From: Rhizobiales bacterium UBA3584
GTDB lineage: Bacteria; Pseudomonadota; Alphaproteobacteria; Rhizobiales; Devosiaceae
Assembly: GCA_002375765.1 (NCBI GenBank)
Contig: DFMV01000049.1
Coordinates: 47,159-75,976, forward strand
DNA: 28,818 nt
Direction: 5' to 3'
Shown: piece by piece, positions 20,819 through 28,710 of the stretch
How positions within the stretch are numbered: position 1 is the first letter of the stretch
Layout: each line of letters opens with the position of its first letter
Position numbers and translations under genes: made by a program
The notes under the pieces: generated by a model
The model's database searches: none
The model's input: the letters and a program-made list of their open reading frames with translations, nothing else
What the model was told of the DNA's origin: nothing

Positions 20819-23311
20819 CTATTCGCCCGCGTTCTGGGCCAGCGCGGTGTTGGACGGAATGATTACCGTCACCCGCGTGCCGCGCGGCTGGCGGCCCTCG
20901 ATCAGAACCGATCCGCCATGCAGGTTTACGAAGGTCTTGACGATCGCCAGCCCCAGTCCGGCGCCCCGCTGACGGCCCTCGACCGACTGCCCCTCGAAGC
21001 GCTGGAACATCGCATTGCGCACATCCTCGGGTATGCCGACCCCGTCATCCTCGACCGCAAAGGCGATCCGCTCATTGCCGCGTGAGGATACCTTGAGCCG
21101 CACCTGCGAACCGGGATCGGAAAACCGCGCCGCGTTGGACAACAGATTATAAAGCACCTGAACGATCCGCGTGCCATCCGCAACAAATGTCGGCAGATCA
21201 TCCTCTATCTCGACCGCCAGATCGACCTTTTCCTCGCCACCGGTAAACGTTGCATCGAGCCCTGCCCGAGCCTTGTCGATCAGGGTAGCAATGTCGAGCA
21301 CTTCGGGATTGAGCTGGGCAATCCCCGCATCGACCGTCGCCAGGTCCAAAATGTTGTCGATCAGCAGGCCCAGATTGGCGCTCGAAGCGCGGATATAATC
21401 GGTATAGGCACGCTGCTTGTCTGAAAGCGGGCCCACTTCACCCGAGGCCAGAAGATCGGCAAAACCGATGATATTGGTCAAAGGCGAGCGCAACTCATAC
21501 GAAACATTCTGAACGAAGGTATCTTTGAGCCGATCCGCCGCAATCAGTGCTTCGTTGCGCTCTTTAAGGACCCGCTCGTAATTGGCGCTTTCCGAAACGT
21601 CCACAAACGTCATCATGGTCTGCCCGTCGGGCAGCCGCACAACCGCATAGTCGAGCAACCGCCCATCGGCGCGGGTGATCCGCCCCTTGGTGTCGGATCG
21701 CGTCGGGTTGAGGTCGATGATCCGCTGTTTCAGGTCCCCCCAGATGCGCCGCCCGTCCTCGGGAAACGCCTCGGCGCAGGCCCGTGCGATATCGTCGATA
21801 TGGGGGTGGCCGCCCAGCGTGTTCATGGGCAGTTTCCACAGCATCGAGAGCCGCGGATTGTGCAGTTTGAGCCGCCCGTTGGTCCCGAACACCGCAACGC
21901 CCTCTGTCAAAGCGTTCAGCGTCTCGCGCTGTACGTGCATCAACGCGTTGTGCCGGGTTTCCAGTGCCAGGCGCTCGGTCATGTCCTCAAAGACATAGAT
22001 GACCCCGCCGGTGCCGGTGGCCGGTGCCGCGATCACATTGGCGCAGCGCCCGTCCGGCAGATACCAGGGCACCTCGCGCGGCGCGGTCAGCGCGTAGCTC
22101 ATCAGGTGCTTGCCGCGCCAGTCGCGATAATCGGTCTCGGCCGGTAGCGCCCCCTGGGTGCGCAATTTATCCAGGATCGCCTTTTCATTGGGTTCTGTGT
22201 TGAGCCAGGCGGTGTCCAGCCCCCAGAAATTGGCATAGGCGGTGTTATAATGGGTCAGTTGCTGGCGTTTGTCGAACACCGCAATCGGCGTCGCCAGCGC
22301 ATCGATCACCGTGGTCAGATGTCCCAGATCGGGTTCGGCGTTCTCCGTCTCGGCCGGTTTGGCTCGCGCCACCGGCAGATAGCAATAGCCCGCGCTGCCA
22401 CCAGAAAGCGGAAACAGCACAAGTTCGAGCCCGCCCGCCAACGCGTGCTCTTCGGTAAAGGCAATCGTATCGGCGGCATCCTCGATGGCCTTCAAATGTC
22501 GCTCGCGGGTCTGGGCGTCGAAAATGTCCGGAGCCGTCCCGCGCTCACCCTTCAGGCCAAGCGTGCGGGTGAAATGGAGATAGGCGGCATTTGTATAGAT
22601 CAGCAGCCCGTCCTTGTCGCGCAGCCAGGCCGGGATGGTGAGATTTGCAAGGATCGCCTGCGCCTCGGCGGGGGAGGGCAGGCGGGTGAGGTCCGCGCCC
22701 TTGAGCGGGGGTTCGACATTGGCGCCCGATGGCCGCAGCCGCACGACGGCCGCGCCGCCCACCAGCCGTCCGGTGGCCCGGATGATCCGCCCGTCGCGCG
22801 CGGTGACCGATGTTTCAAACACCCGCCCTTCGATCCGCAGATCTGTCAGTCGCGCCGCCAGCGCACGGGCCGCTTCGTCTTCGAGCCAGGAGCGGAATTC
22901 GAGCACTGCGTGCGGCCGGTTTTCTCCTGGCAGAAGGGTGTTGATCGGCCCGATGACCGAAGGTTCGATCCCCGTATCGCGCCAGATGATTGTGACTTCG
23001 GGCATGCCGGCCAGAAGTCCCTCGAACTCATCGAGTGCGGCGCGCATCGCGCCCAGCTTTTCACCAGCGTCTAGCTGCGCGGCTTCGGCTTCCCGTCGCC
23101 ATTTGAGCGCCAAAAGCGTAGCGACCAGGCCGAATCCGGCGGCGCCCAGCGCCATCGTATAGGGTGCGGCGCCTGATATGGCGGTGGCTGCAAAAGGTGC
23201 GGCAAGGGCAGGGGAGGCGGCAAGAAGTGCTGCGCCCGCGACGCCAACGGATACGAATCCCGTAAGTTTCCGGAATCCCGCCGGCTGCATTCCTGATGCC
23301 CTCTTGCTCAA
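20819..23311 (-). CDS. divL: DivL-type PAS histidine kinase homologue with Tyr phospho-acceptor
   Basis: An 830-residue membrane-bound, multi-PAS sensor kinase homologue. Two N-terminal hydrophobic segments (about residues 15-37 and 50-70) anchor it; PAS-like regions cover about 90-200, 210-315, 330-445 and 455-575. The dimerisation motif reads F-V-Q-N-V-S-Y-E-L-R-S-P-L (599-611): Tyr605 replaces the phospho-accepting His. That is the hallmark of DivL, which controls the CckA-CtrA pathway by binding DivK rather than by classical phosphotransfer. The ATP lid region is present (N-box LLSNAARFS about 723-731, DDGVGI 755-760, GAGLGLAI 783-790). Upstream are a TTAACCAT site and three GANTC sites, suggesting CtrA and CcrM control. 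It heads the tsaE-murU-addB-addA chain. Confidence 0.88.
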   Translation of the reverse strand: MSKRASGMQPAGFRKLTGFVSVGVAGAALLAASPALAAPFAATAISGAAPYTMALGAAGFGLVATLLALKWRREAEAAQLDAGEKLGAMRAALDEFEGLLAGMPEVTIIWRDTGIEPSVIGPINTLLPGENRPHAVLEFRSWLEDEAARALAARLTDLRIEGRVFETSVTARDGRIIRATGRLVGGAAVVRLRPSGANVEPPLKGADLTRLPSPAEAQAILANLTIPAWLRDKDGLLIYTNAAYLHFTRTLGLKGERGTAPDIFDAQTRERHLKAIEDAADTIAFTEEHALAGGLELVLFPLSGGSAGYCYLPVARAKPAETENAEPDLGHLTTVIDALATPIAVFDKRQQLTHYNTAYANFWGLDTAWLNTEPNEKAILDKLRTQGALPAETDYRDWRGKHLMSYALTAPREVPWYLPDGRCANVIAAPATGTGGVIYVFEDMTERLALETRHNALMHVQRETLNALTEGVAVFGTNGRLKLHNPRLSMLWKLPMNTLGGHPHIDDIARACAEAFPEDGRRIWGDLKQRIIDLNPTRSDTKGRITRADGRLLDYAVVRLPDGQTMMTFVDVSESANYERVLKERNEALIAADRLKDTFVQNVSYELRSPLTNIIGFADLLASGEVGPLSDKQRAYTDYIRASSANLGLLIDNILDLATVDAGIAQLNPEVLDIATLIDKARAGLDATFTGGEEKVDLAVEIEDDLPTFVADGTRIVQVLYNLLSNAARFSDPGSQVRLKVSSRGNERIAFAVEDDGVGIPEDVRNAMFQRFEGQSVEGRQRGAGLGLAIVKTFVNLHGGSVLIEGRQPRGTRVTVIIPSNTALAQNAGE

Positions 23312-23353
23312 TGATTTGCCTTGACTGCCCCTGAGGTGGCTGGACAGCCCCCC

Positions 23354-23397
23354 GAATCAGTTAACCATAACCGCGCCGCGAATCGCGAAAAAGAGTC
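23354..23397. promoter_or_regulatory. CtrA half-site with three CcrM sites upstream of divL
   Basis: GAATC at 23354-23358, TTAACCAT at 23361-23368, GAATC at 23380-23384 and GAGTC at 23393-23397 lie 43-86 bases upstream of the divL ATG. GANTC is the CcrM methylation target and TTAACCAT the Rhizobiales CtrA motif. Three GANTC in 44 bases is far denser than the chance rate of about one per 256. Confidence 0.55.
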
Positions 23398-23484
23398 AAA
23401 CTGACGACCCGTGGATAACTTAGGGCTTGCACACTCCCGAGAGGTCCTTCTGATCCTGATTTGTTCCCCAAAAGGTTAACGAAA

Positions 23485-23502
23485 GGGGCGCCGAAGCGCC
23501 CC
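23485..23502 (-). terminator. Terminator hairpin after ahcY
   Basis: GGGGCGC (23485-23491), tetraloop CGAA, GCGCCCC (23496-23502). On the minus strand TTTCGTTAACCTTTTGG follows, a modest U-tract. An 11-base direct repeat AAAGGTTAACG (23471-23481 and 23515-23525) flanks it. Confidence 0.65.
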
Positions 23503-23533
23503 TGGTCAGGTCATAAAGGTTAACGCGGCCGCC

Positions 23534-24934
23534 TTAGTAGCGGTAATGATCGGCCTTGAACGGCCCCGCCTGAGGAACCCCGATATAGTCGGCCTGTGCC
23601 GCCGATAGCGTCGTCAGCTTTGCACCAAGTTTTGCCAGATGCAGGCTCGCGACCTTCTCGTCGAGATGCTTGGGCAGCACATAGACCTTGTTTTCGTAGT
23701 CGCCGCCCTTGGTCCACAATTCGATCTGGGCCAACGTCTGGTTGGAAAACGATGCGCTCATCACAAACGAGGGATGTCCGGTCGCATTGCCGAGGTTCAC
23801 AAGACGCCCTTCTGAAAGCAGGATCATCCTCTTGTCGTCGGGAAATTCGACGATATCAACCTGCGGCTTGACGTTGGTCCATTTAAGATTCCGCAGCGCG
23901 GCGACCTGAATCTCGTTGTCGAAATGCCCGATATTGCAAACGATCGCCATGTTCTTGACCCGGCGCATATGGTCGATGGTCAGAACGTCCTTGTTGCCGG
24001 TCGCGGTCACAACGATATCGGCGCGTTCAATCGCGTCTTCGAGCGTCACAACCTCATAGCCGTCCATCGCAGCCTGCAGCGCGCAGATCGGATCGACCTC
24101 GGTCACCAGGACGCGGGCGCCGGCGCCGCGCAGGGATTCAGCCGAACCCTTGCCCACATCGCCATAACCGCAAACTATCGCCACCTTGCCGGCCATCATA
24201 ACGTCGGTACCCCGACGAATGGCGTCCACAAGCGATTCCCGGCAGCCATATTTGTTGTCGAACTTCGATTTCGTCACGCTGTCGTTGACGTTGATGGCTG
24301 GGAAGGGCAAGTCACCCTTTTCCTGAAGCTGATACAGCCGCATCACACCAGTCGTGGTTTCTTCCGAAACACCTTTGATCGACGCGCGGCACTTGGAATA
24401 AAAGCCCGGCTCGCGTTCCAGACGGCGCTTGATGACCTTGAAGAGCTCTTCTTCTTCCTCGTTGGAAGGGTTGGCCAGAACCGAAGGATCGGTCTCGGCG
24501 CGCGAGCCGATCAGCACCAGCATAGTTGCGTCCCCGCCATCGTCGAGGATCATGTTGGCGACGTCGCCATTGCCCCAATCGAGAATGCGATCGGCGAAGT
24601 CCCAGTATTCGGCCAGCGTTTCGCCCTTATGGGCAAACACCGGAATGCCTGCTTCGGCAATCGCTGCGGCCGCATGGTCCTGGGTCGAAAAGATGTTGCA
24701 CGAAGCCCAGCGCACTTCGGCACCCAGCGCCACCAGCGTTTCGATCAGCACGGCTGTCTGGATGGTCATATGGAGCGAGCCGGCAATGCGCGCGCCCTTC
24801 AACGGCTGGCTCGCCGCATATTCGGCGCGGATGGCCATAAGGCCCGGCATTTCGATCTCGGCCATCCCGATTTCCTTGCGGCCATAGGGAGCCAGCGAGA
24901 TGTCCTTAACGGCGTAATTGGATGCGGCGCTCAT
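23534..24934 (-). CDS. ahcY: Adenosylhomocysteinase (S-adenosylhomocysteine hydrolase)
   Basis: A 466-residue NAD-dependent enzyme that splits S-adenosylhomocysteine into adenosine and homocysteine, clearing the inhibitor left by methyltransferases. The N-terminal [20 protein letters not shown], the substrate region [15 protein letters not shown], and the NAD Rossmann loop [10 protein letters not shown] are all intact. The C-terminal [13 protein letters not shown] and terminal FKADHYRY complete the fold. The start chosen is ATG 24932-24934 with GGAG upstream. A longer frame from TTG at 25006 would run through the putative promoter at 24977-25006 and has no family support. Dyads at 25009-25034 may regulate it. 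Confidence 0.96.
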   Translation of the reverse strand: MSAASNYAVKDISLAPYGRKEIGMAEIEMPGLMAIRAEYAASQPLKGARIAGSLHMTIQTAVLIETLVALGAEVRWASCNIFSTQDHAAAAIAEAGIPVFAHKGETLAEYWDFADRILDWGNGDVANMILDDGGDATMLVLIGSRAETDPSVLANPSNEEEEELFKVIKRRLEREPGFYSKCRASIKGVSEETTTGVMRLYQLQEKGDLPFPAINVNDSVTKSKFDNKYGCRESLVDAIRRGTDVMMAGKVAIVCGYGDVGKGSAESLRGAGARVLVTEVDPICALQAAMDGYEVVTLEDAIERADIVVTATGNKDVLTIDHMRRVKNMAIVCNIGHFDNEIQVAALRNLKWTNVKPQVDIVEFPDDKRMILLSEGRLVNLGNATGHPSFVMSASFSNQTLAQIELWTKGGDYENKVYVLPKHLDEKVASLHLAKLGAKLTTLSAAQADYIGVPQAGPFKADHYRY

Positions 24935-24976
24935 CGGCCCGATCTCCACGTCTGATACTGAAAAAAGCGTGGCCCG

Positions 24977-25006
24977 TTTATATCCGAGAGACATGGGGTC
25001 CGGCAA
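24977..25006 (-). promoter_or_regulatory. Putative ahcY promoter
   Basis: On the minus strand TTGCCG (25001-25006) is followed 17-18 bases on by ATATAA/TATAAA (24977-24983). The -10 lies within the sequence GGATATAAA, which recurs in the upstream dyad and may be an operator half-site. Confidence 0.45.
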
Positions 25007-25008
25007 CC

Positions 25009-25034
25009 GGGATATAAAGAAAGTTTTATATCCC
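25009..25034. promoter_or_regulatory. Dyad operator candidate upstream of ahcY
   Basis: GGGATATAAA (25009-25018) and TTTATATCCC (25025-25034) form a perfect 10-base inverted repeat with a 6-base spacer. A third half-site TTTATATCC lies at 24977-24985 over the -10. It resembles operators of ArsR-type regulators of the SAM cycle (SahR/SamR class), but the regulator is not in the window. The right arm abuts the stop codon of the DUF2937 gene. Confidence 0.5.
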
Positions 25035-25561
25035 TATGTCCGCCCGGCCCGGCTGATCTTGACCCGGCTGCGCCGCCGGCGAAACGGCGCGCCAAGCAGG
25101 CTGGCCAGCACCCAGAACACCGCGAAACCCAGAGCCAGCCCCACGATCACATAGGCGAGCCCGACGACCGTCAGTGGTACGGCAGGTTCAAAATCCTCGA
25201 GCGCCGCGGCACCAACTTCGGTGTCGAAATAGCGCGCCATCTCAAAGAGTTGTGTTCCGGCCGGCGCCTGGCGCAGGTCTGTCAGTTGCGTGGTCAGCCG
25301 CGCGTGGCGTTCGAACACGGCTTGCATGGAAATGCCCCGCTCGGACAAAAATCCGTCGGCACTGGCCTGATAGCGCTCCAGTCCCTCCTGCCGGGTCAGC
25401 CCGAACCGGGCGGCATCGGCATCGAACTGGTCGATGATCGTCGTCAACTCGTCAACGGCACCGGCCAGGCGTTGGGTATATTGCTGTGTGTATTCAGGAG
25501 CTTGGGACAGCGTCACGCCGCCAAGAGCGGCGCCGATCAGGCAGACAATGCGCTTGAGCAT
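25034..25561 (-). CDS. DUF2937 family membrane protein
   Basis: A 175-residue protein. The N-terminal hydrophobic stretch (residues 4-20) is followed by the family signature LSQAPEYTQQYTQRLAGAVDEL (about 18-39). A helical domain comes next, and a C-terminal transmembrane segment (about 129-156) ends in a strongly basic tail RRRRSRVK. This matches DUF2937, whose role is unknown. AAAGGAAG lies about ten bases before the ATG at 25561. It lies between the HPr gene and ahcY on the same strand, and could be co-transcribed with either. Confidence 0.75.
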   Translation of the reverse strand: MLKRIVCLIGAALGGVTLSQAPEYTQQYTQRLAGAVDELTTIIDQFDADAARFGLTRQEGLERYQASADGFLSERGISMQAVFERHARLTTQLTDLRQAPAGTQLFEMARYFDTEVGAAALEDFEPAVPLTVVGLAYVIVGLALGFAVFWVLASLLGAPFRRRRSRVKISRAGRT

Positions 25562-25597
25562 CGATCGGGCTTCCTTTCGCCGGCCATGAAAGTGCCG

Positions 25598-25915
25598 TCA
25601 GGCGCCCCCTTCGCCGTCCTGGTCCTCATCGAACCCGCATGTAACCAGTTCGGTAAGCGCTTCGACAGCCTCACGGGCCTGATTGCCCGTCGCCTGGACC
25701 AAAATTGTCGATCCGGGCCCTGCCGCCAGCATCATCAGCCCCATGATCGAGGTGCCGCCTACGGTCACCCCGTCGCGTGTCACGCTGACCTGCGCGTCGA
25801 AATGGTCGGCGGTACGCACAAAGCGCGCCGAAGCCCGCGCATGCAGGCCGCGCTTGTTGCAAATGGTCAGCCGCTGGCACACGGCCTTTCCCGGCTCGGT
25901 AACTGTTGTGCTCAT
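25598..25915 (-). CDS. ptsH: HPr-family phosphocarrier protein
   Basis: A 105-residue phosphocarrier. His25 in NKRGLHARASARFV is the site phosphorylated by Enzyme I, and Ser56 in GGTSIMGLMMLAA is the site targeted by HprK. The 31-residue spacing equals His15-Ser46 of classical HPr. It has a short N-terminal extension and an acidic C-terminal tail (DEDQDGEGG). In alphaproteobacteria this protein works in a regulatory phosphotransfer chain without sugar transport; NPr (ptsO) is an alternative name. The start overlaps the EIIA stop by four bases, so the two are coupled. Confidence 0.92.
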   Translation of the reverse strand: MSTTVTEPGKAVCQRLTICNKRGLHARASARFVRTADHFDAQVSVTRDGVTVGGTSIMGLMMLAAGPGSTILVQATGNQAREAVEALTELVTCGFDEDQDGEGGA

Positions 25916-26310
25916 TTTCCCAAAACGTCGTTGGCGACGTTAATGTATTTACGCCCGGCCTCTGCTGCAAGGCGCACCGCGTCACGCATCGCCATTTCCG
26001 GCCGGATCCGCGCCAGCTTGACCAGCATGGGCAGGTTCAATCCGGCCAGCACCTCGATGTCGCGATCCTGCATAACCGAAATGGCAAGGTTGGATGGCGT
26101 ACCCCCGAACATGTCGGTCAGGATCACCACTCCGTCCCCGGTATCGACCGATTCAACAGCGGCAATGATGTCCTGTCGCCGTCCCTCCATGTCGTCGTCC
26201 GGACCGATGGAAACCGCAGCAATCCCGTCCTGGGGGCCCACGACGTGTTCGAGCGCCGAACGGAACTCTTCGGCAAGCCTGCCATGGGTCACGAGGACCA
26301 AGCCCATCAT
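25912..26310 (-). CDS. PTS EIIA component, mannose type
   Basis: A 132-residue EIIA-Man domain. It starts MMGLVLVTHGRLAEEF, with the phosphorylated histidine at position 9, then VVILTDMFGGTPSNLAI, the characteristic turn, and NLPMLVKLARIR. There is no linked EIIB/EIIC, so it is probably regulatory, as in other alphaproteobacterial PTS-Ntr systems. The start ATG 26310 is chosen because the family begins here; the longer frame has an unconserved, Lys/Arg-rich leader crossing the 112-base gap to hprK. It overlaps ptsH by four bases. Confidence 0.9.
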   Translation of the reverse strand: MMGLVLVTHGRLAEEFRSALEHVVGPQDGIAAVSIGPDDDMEGRRQDIIAAVESVDTGDGVVILTDMFGGTPSNLAISVMQDRDIEVLAGLNLPMLVKLARIRPEMAMRDAVRLAAEAGRKYINVANDVLGK

Positions 26311-26422
26311 GATCGCTTCGCTACCTTTTTCTGTCCGCGCAACCGGGCGAAGTCTTGATCGGCTCGGCGCGGGTTTCAAGTCTTTTCGGTCGGCTTTCCC
26401 AAGAGAGTAGGGTTTGCCGGTC

Positions 26423-26890
26423 TTATTGCAGATTTGCGCCAAGCGCCCTTAACGCGGCATGAACCAGAAACCGCTGGTGCAGCCCGTCGATCCGCCCGCG
26501 CCGTGGCACCGGACAGCGTGGCACCCAGATTCCTTGGATCTTCGTGGTCAGTGCCGATTCCTCGAGCAGGCGCTCTTCTTCTTCCACGAGATCGACGACC
26601 AGATGGACATGCGCCTTTTTGGCAAAGGGCAACGTGATGATGCCGCGCCCGCGCAATTCGATCATGCCCTCGATGGTGTCGGGCGCTTCCATGATCAGCC
26701 CGTCCTCATCGGTGGACAGCACCACCCGGTCATCGGAAATCAGCAGCGCCGTTTCCCCCCGCAACCGCGCCTGTTCGAGCAGGTCGAGCGCCAGAAGCGA
26801 TTTGCCCGCGCCCGAAACGCCGGTCAGAAGAATGCCGTGATGGCCGATCAGGATACCGGTGCCGTGGGCGTTGTGCTTTTCTGCGCTCAA
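26423..26890 (-). CDS. hprK: HPr kinase/phosphorylase, short alphaproteobacterial form
   Basis: A 155-residue protein consisting of the kinase domain only; the N-terminal domain of Firmicutes HprK is absent, as expected in alphaproteobacteria. Walker A is GVSGAGKS (24-31, Lys30), and the HprK signature is IEGMIELRGRGII (about 73-85). It phosphorylates HPr at the conserved serine and so links the phosphotransfer chain to energy status. The start is a TTG overlapping the chvG stop (TTGA, 26887-26890), giving tight translational coupling to the sensor kinase. EIIA and HPr follow after 112 bases. Confidence 0.9.
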   Translation of the reverse strand: MSAEKHNAHGTGILIGHHGILLTGVSGAGKSLLALDLLEQARLRGETALLISDDRVVLSTDEDGLIMEAPDTIEGMIELRGRGIITLPFAKKAHVHLVVDLVEEEERLLEESALTTKIQGIWVPRCPVPRRGRIDGLHQRFLVHAALRALGANLQ

Positions 26891-28689
26891 GTTTTAGCTC
26901 TGGGTAGGGTGAGGGTAAACACCGCTCCAGTTGCCTTGCTTTGGTTGCCTGCGTCAAGCGTACCCTGATGGGCCTGGGCGATCTGGCGCGAAATCGACAG
27001 CCCCAGCCCCGAATGGTCGCCAAAGCTCTCGCCTTCGGGCCGGTCGGTGTAAAATCGCTGGAACACCTTTTCAGCGTCTCCCAGTCCAGGCCCCTGATCT
27101 TCCACCTGCGCAACGACGTTTTCGGCATCGGTGGTGATGCGGACCGTCACGGTGCCGCGATCGGGCGAAAAGGATACAGCATTGTCGATCAGATTGGTAA
27201 AGACCTGCGCCAGCCGCGTGTCGTGTCCCTTGACCAGCGGCGCATACTTGCTGTCTTCGATCTTGAGTTCGACCGACACGTTCCGATTGGCGGCCAGATC
27301 GGCCTGGATCGAAACGATGGCGGCTGCCAGTTCACCCAGATGGACCGTTTCGGTGTTTTCGCGCGCCAGCTCCGCATCGATCCGGCTGGCGTTGGAAATA
27401 TCCGAGATCAGGCGGTCGAGACGGCGCACGTCATGCTGGATGATGTCGGCAAGCCGCTTTCTGTCCTTTTCGGTCTTGGCAAGTGGCAGGGTTTCCACGG
27501 CGCTGCGCAGCGAGGTCAGGGGATTTTTCAGCTCATGGGCCACATCGGCCGCAAACCGCTCGATCGCTTCGATACGGTTGTAAAGCGCGTTGGTCATGGC
27601 GCGCAGCGAGCCTGACAAATGCCCGATCTCGTCGGACCGGTCGGTATAGTCGGGGATTTCCGCCCGGGCCTTCATCGAGCTTTGCACCCGCTCGGCCGCC
27701 GCCGAGAGCCGCCGCATCGGCCCGGCAATCGTGCCCGCCATCAGCGCCGAAAGTGTGCCCGTTACCAGCGCCGCCACCAGCGCAAGCCGCAGGATCGACC
27801 AGCGCTCCTGGGCAACGATGGCATCGATCTCCCCCGGACTGGTGGATAGCAGCAGCGCGCCCACCACCGAGCGCTGACGCTGCACGGGAACGGCCACAGA
27901 CACCACCAATTGCCCGCGCGCGTCCACCCGCACGATATCGGCCGGCGACCCGTTGAGCGCGGACGCGACCTCGGGATAGCGCAGCCCTTCATGGGCCGGA
28001 TAATCCTGATAGACCGGATATTCCCCGCCCCGCCAAAGCCGCCCGAACCAGTTCCAGATGCCAAAAAAGAACGGCTGCGATTGCGGGCTCTCCTGCGTGC
28101 TCGTGGAGCGCAGGATTTCCCCGCTGGCATAGATATTGTTGGAATCGAGAATCATCAGCCCGTCCCGATCGTAGATCCGGGCGCGCGTACGCGTGGGGGT
28201 CACGAGGTTTCGCAGCAGCGGCGCCACCCGTTCGGGGCTAATGGGAAATTCGAGCGCCGGATCAAATAGCGTATAGGACGAGGGAAAATCCCCCATATAG
28301 AGCTCAAGCAGCCTGTCGGGATTGACAGTAATCTGATCGGAGTTGGCGGTTGCCGATGCCGCGACCGCCGCGGAAATGATTTCCCCCTGCACCCTGAGCG
28401 CTGAGACGCGCACGTCGATCAGTCCGGCCCTGAAGGTGTTGAGATACATGATCCCGGCAACCAGAACCGCCAAGGCCACCAGGTTGAGGATCACGATCCG
28501 GCGGGTGAGGGACGAAAAGAACGTGAAGTTGACCAGGCGCCCCACGCCGCGGAAAAACGCAAACAGCGCGCGCAAAAGCGGCTGCCGGGCCGCCTGGCGT
28601 GCCTGGGCGGCCTTGGCCTTTTCTTCCCCCTTCGATGAGGGGGCCGATCCTGAAATGGTTTCGCCTGCGTCCAATTGGAGCGCCTTCAA
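26887..28689 (-). CDS. chvG: Sensor histidine kinase ChvG (ExoS)
   Basis: A 600-residue membrane histidine kinase. It has a cytoplasmic basic leader, a transmembrane helix at about 65-85, a periplasmic sensor domain at about 86-298, and a second helix at about 299-322. HAMP follows, then the H-box FAADVAHELKNPLTSL with phospho-acceptor His385, the N-box NLIDNAVSFS (about 499-508), DQGPGLG (531-537) and GLGLSISRQIA. ChvG/ChvI answers to acid and envelope stress in Rhizobiales and controls exopolysaccharide and virulence. Both candidate starts are TTG: 28689 (outermost) and 28674, which has GAAGG eight bases upstream and may be the better one. The gene follows chvI directly. Confidence 0.93.
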   Translation of the reverse strand: MKALQLDAGETISGSAPSSKGEEKAKAAQARQAARQPLLRALFAFFRGVGRLVNFTFFSSLTRRIVILNLVALAVLVAGIMYLNTFRAGLIDVRVSALRVQGEIISAAVAASATANSDQITVNPDRLLELYMGDFPSSYTLFDPALEFPISPERVAPLLRNLVTPTRTRARIYDRDGLMILDSNNIYASGEILRSTSTQESPQSQPFFFGIWNWFGRLWRGGEYPVYQDYPAHEGLRYPEVASALNGSPADIVRVDARGQLVVSVAVPVQRQRSVVGALLLSTSPGEIDAIVAQERWSILRLALVAALVTGTLSALMAGTIAGPMRRLSAAAERVQSSMKARAEIPDYTDRSDEIGHLSGSLRAMTNALYNRIEAIERFAADVAHELKNPLTSLRSAVETLPLAKTEKDRKRLADIIQHDVRRLDRLISDISNASRIDAELARENTETVHLGELAAAIVSIQADLAANRNVSVELKIEDSKYAPLVKGHDTRLAQVFTNLIDNAVSFSPDRGTVTVRITTDAENVVAQVEDQGPGLGDAEKVFQRFYTDRPEGESFGDHSGLGLSISRQIAQAHQGTLDAGNQSKATGAVFTLTLPRAKT

Positions 28690-28692
28690 ACA

Positions 28693-28707
28693 AATGCCGA
28701 AGGCATT
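28693..28707 (-). terminator. Attenuator-like hairpin between chvI and chvG
   Basis: AATGCC (28693-28698) and GGCATT (28702-28707) form a short stem with a 3-base loop. On the minus strand it is followed by TTTGTTTG, so it may partly terminate transcription after chvI. Confidence 0.4.
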
Positions 28708-28710
28708 GTT

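Noticed and set aside
23471..23525. Direct repeat AAAGGTTAACG flanking the ahcY terminator, considered as CtrA sites
   Set aside because: Spacing is 44 bases and each copy lacks a second TTAA at N7; too weak for a CtrA call.
23924..24955. A 343-codon open frame on the plus strand
   Set aside because: Antisense to the highly conserved ahcY, with no recognisable domain.
24935..25006. N-terminal extension of ahcY from a TTG at 25006
   Set aside because: It runs across the putative promoter and has no family counterpart; the ATG at 24934 has a ribosome binding site.
24935..25040. SAH riboswitch upstream of ahcY
   Set aside because: The leader is dominated by a simple AT-rich dyad that lies in the promoter region; no riboswitch-like arrangement of conserved stems was seen.
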